A stretch of DNA of 64,000 nt from Dioscorea cayenensis subsp. rotundata (taxonomy: Eukaryota; Streptophyta; Magnoliopsida; Dioscoreales; Dioscoreaceae). Positions 49,501 through 59,887 of the stretch are shown in pieces. Each line of letters begins with the position of its first letter. Position 1 is the first letter of the stretch. The notes beneath the pieces are model-generated. The model was not told where the DNA came from, did not search any database, and worked only from the letters and a program-made list of their open reading frames with translations. The stretch covers positions 1,860,001-1,924,000 of the forward strand of contig NC_052484.1 in assembly GCF_009730915.1 (NCBI RefSeq), read 5' to 3'. The position numbers were made by a program, and so were the translations under genes.

Positions 49501-52500
49501 TTGTTAGTCGCATTGGTTGCTTATAATCAAATTGAAGATTTATCTTTCAAGTTTGCTTGAGCACATTGCTTAATATATTTGCTTATTGGCCGCTGCTGTT
49601 CTTGTAAGAATGAATTAGTCTTTTGATTTTGTTTTTAATGTAGAATGAATGAAACCTCAAATAAATACTATAGAATTGCAGAAAATATTCATTTCTCCAA
49701 ATCTTCTGTCATTCCATACCTAGCTGAACAAGAAAAAGGGACGAGGAAGGGTGTATCTACTTTTTCCTGTCTTGTTTTTTTTCTTTGCTATAACTTTGCA
49801 GCATTGCCACCTGTAGCAGGCCTTTAATTTGCCACTGCACTTGGTTAATTTTTATTCCATGCAAATTTTGTTACTTTATTAAGTAACCCAAATCACTTAA
49901 GTGACTTAATAGATGAAAATTTATTCTGAGACCTTGCCTAACGACAGTTTCATTTGGAAACATGCTCTTGGCATATGAGATTGGCCATCTCAAAGATCAT
50001 GTTCTCATTGCATGTGCTTATTTGTTGCCGTGGACATCACAGTATTACTAACAGGCTTTGCTGCTCAACATTTTTTTTCACAACCTTTGTTGGCTTGGTT
50101 GTTGATTTGTAATTTATTCATTGATAGCATGAGTAGTTGTTTATACTGGTTTTTCTCATATTCTCAGGATGCAAGTCCCATGGCTCACCCTGTACGACCA
50201 CATTCATATATCAAGGTACTACATAGTTTTTGTTGTTATTCTTAAGTGAAAGAGTAAGTTTTCTGTTTTGATAAAGTAATTGCTGGAGCTAACATTGATT
50301 CTGTTTTTTCTTCTGACAGATGGACAACTTCTATACTGGTGTGTCTTGACTGTTCCTAGTCTTTGCTTAATTGTGTTTGAAACTCCTGCTTGGATTTATT
50401 TCTTTGAAGTACCTTTCTGTTCTAATTTTGGTGGTGTTATCTTGGCCTGCATGGAAACTTCATTTTATCATAATCTTCTGTCTGACATCTGCTCTCAACA
50501 CAGTCACGGTATGTTTCTCTTTTTTTTTTCCTTTTTTTTAATAATACTAATCTTTCAGTTTGACTTGCATCTTTACATTGTAAAACTTGATACCTTTTCT
50601 AAACTAATGTCATCTTTGTTTGGGAAATTTGGTGTTTCCTTACATCTGGCCGGTACATTGTTGCGGACAGGTCTATGAGAAGGTTAATACTGCTCTCCTG
50701 TGTTTGTTAACTGTATTGTTTTTTTTATTTTTTTTATTTATAATTCCAGTGGATTTAATACTGGTCCTTTGATAAGAGTTTTCTACTTTGTGATGTTAAA
50801 TCAGGGTGCTGAAGTTGTTAGAATGTACAAGACCCTGCTTGGAACTGAAGGATTTCGAAAGGTAAATTCATGATCACTTGCTGTATTCTTGTATTTCTCA
50901 TCAGTTGTGGAGTCTTTGTCTTCTTGCCTGTCTGATTCAATGTTCTTTAATTAGGTTTCGTTCCATGCCATATTCATTTGAATTATTTTGTTGTTTCAGG
51001 GCATGGATCTTTACTTCCAAAGACATGATGGACAAGCTGTAACTTGTGAAGATTTCTTTGCTGCCATGCGAGATGCGAATAATGCTGATTTCTCCAATTT
51101 CTTACTATGGTATGCAGAGAAGACTCAGCCTTTTTATGCATGAATTTTTGTAAAATAGAGGGGCTAATTTTGACACTGTTATGGCAATGCAGGTACTCTC
51201 AAGCAGGAATACCTTATGTTACAGTTACCTCATCCTATAACCCTGATGCATGCACATACTCCTTGAAGTTCAGGTAATGTGTACGTAACATAAACTTGTG
51301 TGTAGTTTGTGCCCTTTCAAGTGTTACTACTATTTCCATTCTTTTTCGGCATTTATCAGTTAGCTCTGGGTTAGACCTGCATGTATAATTCTAACTGTTG
51401 TACACCACTTTTTCAGTCAAGATGTGCCACCTACTGCAGGACAACCAGTGAAAGAACCTATGTTTATTCCTGTAGCTGTTGGATTACTTGACTCCAGTGG
51501 AAAGGATATGCTGCTGACCTCTATTTATAATGAGGGACTGCTGCAGAAATTTGATCAGCCAACATCAACTATTGTTCTTAAAGTCACCAAGGTTGGTTTC
51601 AATTTTTGTTTTATTTGTTTCTTGGGAAATTTTATAGGGATCTATCTTTCTTGTATGTTCCACTGTGGAACCATTTGGATGTAATGGGTTTTGCCCAATT
51701 GAGTTAGTTTGGTAGATATATTAATTCGTGTATAATTCCCTGATATCTTTGTATGTGGCACCCTTAACATGTTCCCCTAGCCAGCGTTATCATCATGCAT
51801 ATGTTAGTACTTCTTCCAATTATTTTCGTCGTATATGAAAAATGTCTTCTTTTTATGTGTTTCTCCTACTTGATGGTGGTTTGTTATTGTCAGAATTCTA
51901 TTCTGGTATTTATTATGTTTAATATTGTCTTCTCATGTTAATGTTAACTTAATTTTGTATTTTTCAGAAGGAAGAAGAATTTGTTTTCGCTGATATACCT
52001 GAGAAGCCAATCCCTTCCCTGTTGCGTGGTTACAGTGCTCCTATTCGTCTTGATTCTGATCTTACAGACAGTGATCTATTTTTCTTACTGGCACATGATT
52101 CAGATGAGTTCAACCGGTATGCTTTCCAAAAATTTGAAATATTCGTTTCATAATATCAAGAAATTTGATTTGATTTAACTTTTTCTCGTTGTGTGTGGTT
52201 CAGATGGGAAGCCGGCCAAGTATTGGCAAGGAAACTGATGCTTAACTTAGTGGCTGATTTTCAGCAGAACAAAGATTTGATCCTAAACCAGAAGTTTGTC
52301 AATGGGATCAGAAGCATATTATGTGACTCCAGCTTGGATAAAGTATGTACGATAATTTCCCTCTTGATTCAGAATAAATTATTATTCTCTGAAATGGTTG
52401 CATTGATTTCTTTTTTGTAGGAATTTATTTCAAAAGCAATTACATTGCCCGGTGAAGGTGAAATAATGGACATGATGAAAGTTGCTGATCCAGATGCCGT

Positions 52501-54009
52501 TCATGCTGTTCGCACTTTCATTAAAAAGCAACTTGCACTTGAGCTAAAAGAAGAGCTTCTTGCAACTGTAAGTTCTTTTTATCTCTTTAACTTTCTTCAT
52601 CGAATATCAGCTTTTGTTATGATTTCTTGTTGTCTACATTTAAGCACTGCATGATATTTCGCCTCCATGAATATTCTCTATGTAACAACTGAGAAAGAAA
52701 AACATTACTCATGTTGCAAGTATTGTTTGCTGTCTTTTGCTTTGATGTGAAAATGCCTTTCCAAGCTAGAATTTCTTACTGTTTATTGCTCCAGTGTCTT
52801 GGGAAAACTGCGGTTTTTTTAACCATTTGATTTGGTACTGTTTTCAGGTGAAGAACAACAGAAGTGATGAGCCTTATGTCTTCGATCATCAGAGTTTGGC
52901 CCAACGTGCTTTAAAAAACACAGCTCTTGGTACCATTCATCAGAATCATGTTACAATTTCAGTTTTGTCGCTAGAGTTGAAATATATAAATTAGCTTCTA
53001 ACATTTGGTTTATATGATATCTTCTGAGCAGTCTATCTTGCATCCCTCGATGAACCTGAAACCACTGAATTTGCATTGTCTGAATACAAAGCTGCTACAA
53101 ACATGACCGAGCAATTCGCAGCTCTCGTGGCCTTATCTCAAAATCCCGGCCAAGTTCGTGATGAGGCACTCTCTGATTTCTACAACAAGTGGCAGCATGA
53201 CTATTTGGTGAGATTCCAATACTTACCAAGCTTGAATCATTTTTATGTTTAATATTGTTTTAAACTCCTTGATCATGTTCTTTTCTGGACAGGTTGTGAG
53301 TAAATGGTTTGCTCTTCAATCTTCATCGGATATTCCTGGAAACGTCGCAAATGTTCAGGAAACTATTAGAGCATCCTGCATTCGATTTGCGCAACCCAAA
53401 CAAAGCATGCTATAAATTCATTTTCACTCACTTATTTCAAAATCCATCCTTTTCATAAACCAAGTTCTGATCTGGTGTTTCTTCAGGTATACTCTCTGAT
53501 TGGTGGATTTTGCGGATCGCCTGTCAATTTCCATGCAAAAGACGGATCAGGCTACAAATTTCTCGGAGGTCTTGTGTTGCAACTGGATAAAATAAATCCT
53601 CAGGTGAGTTTCATTTTTCCGAACAAACCCGATCCATGATCATCTGATCAATATGAGCTTCTAATAACAGGTGGCATCTCGCATGGTGTCCGCTTTCTCG
53701 AGGTGGAGGCGCTACGACGAAACCCGTCAATCTCTTGCTAAGGTATTTTCTCGAGTTAATCCATAAATTCATTTCGACTCGCTTAGACAATTGCGATGAT
53801 GCCGCTGAAATTATATATATCAGATTTCTGATCTTTTCCGGCTAATTACATTCGATATGTTTCTTTTTCCGGCTTGATGTAAATTATTTTGTGGCTTATA
53901 ATTTCGATGTCGATATTGTGTTGTACAGGCACAATTGGAGAAGATAATGTCTGCCAATGGACTATCTGAGAATGTGTATGAGATTGCTTCCAAAAGTTTG
54001 GCTGCATGA
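43563..54009 (+). CDS. M1 metallo-aminopeptidase, PepN type, organelle-targeted; one frameshift near the 3' end
   Basis: 33 exons: 43563-43643, 44758-44832, 45453-45494, 45737-45877, 46177-46252, 46432-46508, 47201-47314, 47383-47457, 47650-47757, 47866-48078, 48168-48229, 48338-48365, 48445-48531, 48637-48662, 48885-48948, 49053-49133, 50168-50215, 50320-50338, 50504-50508, 50671-50682, 50805-50861, 51000-51109, 51193-51273, 51417-51591, 51968-52116, 52204-52342, 52421-52567, 52848-52929, 53032-53207, 53293-53404, 53487-53603, 53671-53742 and 53929-54009. Without one extra base it gives about 976 residues, the family length. Residues 1 to about 85 are a basic, Ser-rich presumed chloroplast transit peptide. 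The substrate-binding GAMEN is 356-360, the zinc site HExxH is 392-396 with Glu415 as third ligand. It trims peptides from the N-terminus. An extra G at 53358-53359 shifts the frame after residue about 871. Intron 30 appears to start with GC. Confidence 0.9.
50504..50508 (+). other. 5-nt microexon of the PepN-type aminopeptidase gene
   Basis: The bases TCACG lie between an acceptor ending CAACACAG and a donor GTATGTTT. Exon 18 ends with a single G (50338), so G+TC and ACG read Val-Thr, and the next exon (50671-50682, GTCTATGAGAAG) reads VYEK. The joined product NFYTVTVYEKGAEVVRM is the conserved M1/PepN segment. Skipping the microexon shifts the frame. Support comes only from splice sites and family conservation. 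Confidence 0.85.
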
Positions 54010-54610
54010 TTTCTGAAAATGTCTGCAAGGGTTTCTGGCTTATTGAAATCTTTTTTAATCTTAAGTCTTTTATGTTTTAATTGGCTTTTTATATAATAGT
54101 TGTTATTATGTGAGACTATTTTGCCATAAATGCTGGATAAAGTTCAATTAAATGGCAATTGGGACTTTTTTTTAAAAAAATTTTAATTTTTTTTTTTGAG
54201 TTATTGATGTCTTTGCAATTGATTTTAATTGTCTGATTTGAATTGTTTTTGGCTTATAAATTATTATTGCTTTTTTTCCCTTATTGATAAAAAAATGATT
54301 TTTTTTTCTTTTGCATATATATATATATATAATATACTGCTGTAAAACCAAATAGTACACATTTTTTTTATAAAGTTAGTTATTAGATCGACTGAAAAAT
54401 TGGCACCTATTAATGGTTTATGATTTTTTTTATTAAATTATTTAATTATCTAATAAATGAATGAATGATAAATATAATGATTATATAAATAAATACATGT
54501 GTAAAACTCTGAAAAATGAATAAAATACTTGAAAAAAAAAAAGAATGATATAATGACTTGGATCATAAAAAAGGAAGAATTGGGGAAAATTTTCAAATAT
54601 ATATATATAT

Positions 54611-55170
54611 ACACATTTTCTCAAAGCTAAATTTTTAAGACGTTTGCAGATTTTCAATCTGCGGAGGTCTCTAAGGCTGTTGAATATTAATCCAATAGTG
54701 TTGTAAATTCAGTTTAGTCTCACATCGCCTAATTGAGGGGGAGTCTATGTGCATATATGTGGGGGGCAATCTCACTCTATCAGGCCAGTCTTTTGGGGAT
54801 GTGGGTCCCCCGCTGTGTGTAACATTAGTGCTTTCATTGAGAGCAGGTGGTGTCGACTGGGTGAGGGGCTGACCAGCGAAGTCTTCTGACCAGTAGAGGG
54901 GATGACCAGGGAGGGTTCTGACCAGGGACAAACCTGAGTGAAGCGCTGCTGAGTGAAGTGTCGTTGAGTTAAGCGTACCTGATCTGACAAGGACGTCGGG
55001 TCTGATCGGGGGAGCAATGTTGCAAACCTGGTTTAGTCCTACATCGCCTACTTGAGGGGGAGTCCATGTGCATATATGTGGGGGGCAACCTCACCCTATC
55101 AGACCGGTCTTTTGGGGTTGTGGGTCTCCAGCTGTGTGCAACAAATAGCCTCCAAAATCCCTTATTCTCT

Positions 55171-55173
<3 letters not shown>
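54611..55173 (+). mobile_element. Micron-like hairpin element, short copy D, interrupted by a TRIM
   Basis: Without the insertion, a short segment between two TA tracts remains: 54611-54698 plus 55149-55173. It keeps hairpin 1 as GCAGATTTTCAATCTGC (54646-54662), a degenerate hairpin 2 region GTTGAATATTAATCCAATAG and a tail AAATCCCTTATTCTCTCAC running into TA repeats, like the AACCCTTTTCTC tail of copy A. Hairpin 3 is missing, so this is a shortened or diverged copy. Confidence 0.55.
54699..55143 (+). mobile_element. TRIM (terminal-repeat retrotransposon in miniature), complete
   Basis: Two direct repeats of exactly 126 bp, 54699-54824 and 55018-55143, both begin TGTTG and end CAACA or TAACA, with about 87% identity by hand count. 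The element is 445 bp and is flanked by a perfect 5 bp target duplication AATAG (54694-54698 and 55144-55148). The 193 bp interior has no coding frame. It begins with a possible primer-binding stretch (TTAGTGCTTTCATTGAGAG) and ends with a purine tract (CGGGGGAGCAA) just before the right LTR. It must depend on proteins of other LTR elements. It sits inside hairpin element D. Confidence 0.9.

Positions 55174-55219
<46 letters not shown>
55160..55219. repeat. Long (TA)n microsatellite
   Basis: A TA run of over 20 units starts right after hairpin element D. It matches the pattern that these elements are flanked by TA tracts. Confidence 0.9.
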
Positions 55220-55222
<3 letters not shown>

Positions 55223-55595
55223 TTTACTAAAAATACCTATATTCTCAAAACTATTAGATTAGCCTCCAATTAATTCTAAAATATTCACTTGTTCTCTCCT
55301 TCTCATTGATTACCTTATATTTTTTTTTTATTATCTGCAGATTTCTTATTCTATGTATATATAATTGCACCATATTATTATTTTACAATCACTGAGCTAT
55401 TTACGGTGTAGTCGTTATGTAACGGAATTCACAAAACATGGATTTAATTAATATTAATAAAAAAATATTAAGCAAAAGAAATAGCTAATGAAATTAGTAT
55501 TAATATTTTGTTTTAAAAAATTATTAAATTTATTTATCTCAATAATTAAATATATTATATAAAATATCTGGGTTAGAACACCAAGCCATGGTTTA

Positions 55596-58010
55596 ATGGC
55601 GAGCGAGCTTCGTGCTAATGGAGCTCTCTTCTCGTTCCTCTCTCTTCTCCTTCTCCTCCTTCTCTTCGTCTCCATTGAGGTCTCGGAGGCTAAGAGAAGG
55701 GTGAGCATCCCTGATGAGCTTGACGACGTGGTGGACGACGAAGAAGACGAGGATTGGAAGCAATGGGGCCAGCCAAAGACCACCAAAGACGAAGCCTCGG
55801 AACCGCCTGTTGATTTCTCCAAGATGAGCCTGGAGGAGATGCAAGCTGAGATTTCCCGGAGCCAGACCGGACCTTCCTTCGGTTTCGTCAAGCTCCGCCT
55901 CGGTGTCACTCGTTCTAGGGTAATTTACTGTTTCTTTTTGTTCCTGTTTTGAAAATTTCTGATTTTTTTATTGTGATTTTGAGCATTTTTGTTTTTTGAT
56001 GTTAAAAAGTTGGCATTTTGTTGTATGGATTGTGATGTTTGGAGAGGGATTATGGCGGAAATTAAAATTGTGACCTTGAAGTGCTTCATTTAAAGAAATC
56101 AAAGATATCTGAGGTTTTGTTACCATTGTTATCAATGTCGTGGCTGTTGTTTTGTTAGTATCAAAGTGCATTTTGTGGTTTTAGGAATTGTAATTTCTCT
56201 AGGGTTTGCAAAGAACGGTAAAAACTAAACCCTAATTAGTGTTAAGAAGAGAGCTTTTAAAATAAATTTTAGCAACTTTGTAATAGTTTTGAGTTTTGAC
56301 TAGTTATTTTGCAGTAATAAAGTGCATTCTGGGGTTTCATCCGGGTAGATTTTACAAGATAAAGGACAATGTGGACTGAAGCTAAACCCTAATTAGTGTG
56401 AAGAAGAGTGCCTTCAAAACAAGTTGTTATTAGTGTTGTGATAGTTTTGAATTTTGACTGAAGCTTTCTCAGTCACAAAGTGCATTTTTGGGTTTTAGGT
56501 ATTCTACTCTCTAGGGTTTCAATTGGCAAGATTTCACAAGAAAAGGGACAAAGTGGACTGGGAGTAGTCTGTCGTAAGTGTCGAAAAAAGAGCGTTTAAA
56601 ATTAAGTTCCTATCAATGTTGTAATAGTTTGGGTTGATGTTTTCTTAGTAACATAATGCATTATTGGGTTTTAGGTATTCTACTCTCTCTGGAGTTCTCA
56701 TTTGGCTAGATTTCACAAGAAAAGAACAATGCTGACTGAAGCTAAAACCTAATTAGTGTGAATAAATGGTTATAAAATAAGTTGGTAAATGTTAATTTGT
56801 TTAAAGAGTCACAGATTATGCAAATTACTTGAATGCTTTTGATATAATTTGTTCTTGGGTTTTCATTGGATAGTTTTCTCAAAGCAAGATCAATATCAAC
56901 TTAAACCAAAGCCCTAGTTAGTGTGTGAGCAAAGTATTGTTATAATTGCTAGTTAAAATGTTAAATTGAAGAAAAAAAATGACAGATGATCCTGATTGTT
57001 GCAGTGCAATATCATGAAATACTCTTGTCAATGTTATACTATATTGTGATTTTTTCGGCAGCCATATCTGATGTGGTTAATGCAAAGAAAATTTTGATGG
57101 TTCTTGTGGTTACAATTACTTCCAAAGGACATCTTTCTCATAATTTGTCACTAATATTTGCTCAAACTTTTATCTGCATGTTATGTTTAAAATTTTTGTA
57201 TTCTTCAGGGTTGCATAGCAGTAATTTGATGTTCTCAATGACTAGTTTTATAGCTGCTATTGTGCTTTGGTGCCTTTTGATTCCATATCAGTTTTATATA
57301 TGCTGTTTTGTGGATAGAAACAAACAAAAGGAGTAATGCTTTTTGTCTTTCACATTTCATGGTGTGTTTCATTTCCGTGTTTTACGAATGTTCTCAGTTT
57401 TTTACTTTTTCTATGTATATTCCACGGTCATTGTTTGTTTTGGCTATTTTATTTGACCTTAGAGGGATGTTTTTCCATTTTCTTTATCTTCACTGTGTTT
57501 ATCAGTGTTGATCTTATGCTTAATTTGAAGTTATGAACATCCGCACTAATATACAGTTTTTAAGTCATATGTTTACACTCAAAAGAAAACTTCGGTTTGA
57601 TGCGGTGCTGAAAATTTTCAGGAGGATGTACCTTTAATAGCGATGAAATGGAGCAAGATACTCCGGACTGGATCTATCGAGGGCAAGTTCATGGCTGTTG
57701 ATAAGAATACGATCATGTTCAGTATGGAGAAGGGACAGGACACAAAAGAGGTAACAATCAAATTCTATATATTGGAAATTAATTTAGTTCTGAATCACCG
57801 AAAGAGTTAAACATGGTATTGAATTCGTATTTTCAATTGTTTTGTCAGTTGAAGGATTTCATCTTGAGTCAACCGGAGGCATATGAAATAAAAATCGGTG
57901 ATCAACTTCATCGAAGACCAGGCGATCCTCCTCTCGATGAAATTATCGGGTCATTGAATCGCGAGAAAAGTAACAATGGCATGCATGATTCTATTAAAGA
58001 TGAGTTTTAG
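55596..58010 (+). CDS. MESD-domain protein (LDLR chaperone homologue), secretory
   Basis: Exons: 55596-55919, 57622-57750 and 57849-58010; 615 bp, 204 residues, GT-AG introns in phase 0. The N-terminus is a signal peptide: MASELRANG, then a long Leu/Phe core ending SIEVSEA before KRR. An acidic linker (DELDDVVDDEEDEDW) leads to WKQWGQP, then the conserved Mesd-type fold: GFVKLRLGVTR, VPLIAMKWSKILRTG, NTIMFSMEKGQD and LSQPEAYEIKIGDQ. In animals MESD is an ER chaperone for LDL-receptor-family beta-propellers. Plants lack those receptors, so the client of the plant protein is not known. No C-terminal KDEL-like signal is seen; it ends IKDEF. Intron 1 (1.7 kb) carries a degenerate tandem repeat. 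Confidence 0.88.
56160..56930 (+). repeat. Degenerate tandem repeat of about 165 bp in MESD intron 1
   Basis: The ordered words GTGCATTNTNGGGTTT, AGATTTCACAAGAAAAG, GGACTGAAGCTAAACCC, AATTAGTGTGAAGAA and TTGTAATAGTTTGG recur four to five times at spacings of roughly 150-170 bp. Units differ by many substitutions and indels, so the array is old. Confidence 0.75.
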
Positions 58011-58254
58011 GGTTTGTTGATTTGGTGATGTTCTTCACAAGGACAAGAGATTGAAGAGAAGAATGCTTCCATTAACAATGACATAAAAAAGTTTCTTTGA
58101 TGTAAACACCCCTGAAATATTTCATGATGTCTTCTCATTTACATTCTTTTTTTTTCAAAAAAATAAAAATTGTTGTATGGCCAACTTTCTTTATATTTTT
58201 TCAGAAATTTTCCATAATTGGGAAGTGTGAGTATAATAATTGGTAGAAATTTGC

Positions 58255-58296
<42 letters not shown>

Positions 58297-58740
58297 AGTA
58301 ACCTCATAAAAATCATAATTGTATATATACATCCACATATTTTTAATAAATTTTACAAATCAACATTAGTAGGTGAGAAAAATAATGATGAAAATTAAAT
58401 GCTAAAAACTTTTGTTTGATATTTTGTGAGGGTATAAATGGAATTTCATATAGGAATGTTTTAATATATATATGCGAAAATAGTAAGTGATTGAGAGGCA
58501 AAGAAATAGATATATAAACAGTATCAATAACAGTGTCAAAAATTTGTATTGATTTAGTTACTATTACTCAAAAATCGACAGTTCAGAAAATAAAATACTG
58601 TAATACTATTTTATATAGTGTAATTTAGATATGAATTACTATTTATTATAGTAAATTGTGATGTTGAACTGTTGTTTTTCAATTTAATAGTTTAATACGA
58701 ACTCTACCGTAAATATTATACTGACATTTCTAGATGATGT

Positions 58741-58780
<40 letters not shown>
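58011..58780. other. AT-rich spacer with two long (TA)n tracts
   Basis: This is the 3' flank of the MESD gene, then AT-rich spacer. TA tracts lie at about 58261-58293 and 58747-58778. Around 58500-58720 there are words such as ACAGTATCAATAACAGTGTC, but no hairpin family member that I can align. Confidence 0.5.
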
Positions 58781-58782
<2 letters not shown>

Positions 58783-58784
58783 AG

Positions 58785-58962
58785 ATTAAGTATGAGGAAA
58801 AATTTTTCATTTAGAAGGGGCCCACACAGAGTTTCTCATCCACACACGTGTCACACAAAATCAAGCCTAACAAGAAGATGAGTTATGAGGATAAATTTTA
58901 ATTTAGTAGGGGCCCACACAGACTTTCTCATCCAGACACGTGTCATACAAAATCAAGCCTAA
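58785..58962 (+). promoter_or_regulatory. Duplicated promoter module with ABRE/G-box cores upstream of the UPF0496 gene
   Basis: A unit of about 90 bp is repeated in tandem. Both copies contain TATGAGGA, AGGGGCCCACACAGA, TTTCTCATCCA, ACACGTGTC and CAAAATCAAGCCTAACA. The ACACGTGTC palindromic core is an ABRE/G-box type site for bZIP factors; copies are at about 58844 and 58936. GGGCCCAC resembles a TCP/site-II element. The module lies about 420-600 bp upstream of the start codon at 59382. ABA or stress control is inference. Confidence 0.65.
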
Positions 58963-59381
58963 CACCACAAGAAACCAAGGAAATGATCTTCCATAGCACC
59001 AAATCAAGCAATCAAACGGCTGAGATCAAATCAGAGCATGCTTTAAGATTACTCCCATGACACGATAAGAACGTGGAGTAAGTGCCACTCTTTTTCTTCC
59101 TTCCAAGCCACCTCCAAATCATTTCCTTTTAAATCCATTTCCTTCAAATCTCTAAAGCTTTATAAGTTATAACAATTGAAATCCAAGAAAACCAGAGAAC
59201 TTTTTTTATAATCATTCATTCATTCATTCAATCAATCAATCAATCAATCTTCAATGAATCACAAACAAGAAGAGATCACATTATATTAATCTTTTGGAAG
59301 AAGAACACAATACAAAAAGTTTCTCTCATTCTTTTTCTTCTTCTTCATTTTGATCTCATTGGACAAGATTGAGAACCAGAC

Positions 59382-59652
59382 ATGTTCATGAAGTTCATCT
59401 TGTCTCCATGCTCCAAACTTCTTACAAGAAAAGGTATCTACTCATCTCTTTAATTATCTATTTGTTATATATTTCTATATATGTACATAGTTTACATATG
59501 TTGTAAACATTCATTTTGATAAAATTATACCTTGTATTCATTTTTGATCTTTTCTAAACTTTATGCATGTAGGGATTTTGATAAGAAGTAATTTTCCTCA
59601 ATCTATGTGATTAGGGTTTTGATAATATTGTTATATACTTGCATCTATGCAT

Positions 59653-59698
<46 letters not shown>

Positions 59699-59845
59699 AT
59701 GAGCTTACGTTTTGAGAACATGTGTAGATTTTGAATCTAAGTAGATCCCCTTCTCTCATCGTCTCCGTGTCTCTCTCCCCCTTTGCTGTATCTCTCATAT
59801 ATTTTTTAAATTTATGGATGTTTTACTAACCTCAACAGATGACTT

Positions 59846-59887
<42 letters not shown>

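Noticed and set aside
55052-55273. Open frame over the right LTR of the TRIM
   Set aside because: It runs from the LTR into a TA tract (Tyr-Ile repeats) and has no coding signal.
58261-58293. Regular repeats that could be mistaken for a CRISPR array
   Set aside because: These are simple TA microsatellites without spacers, in a plant nuclear genome.
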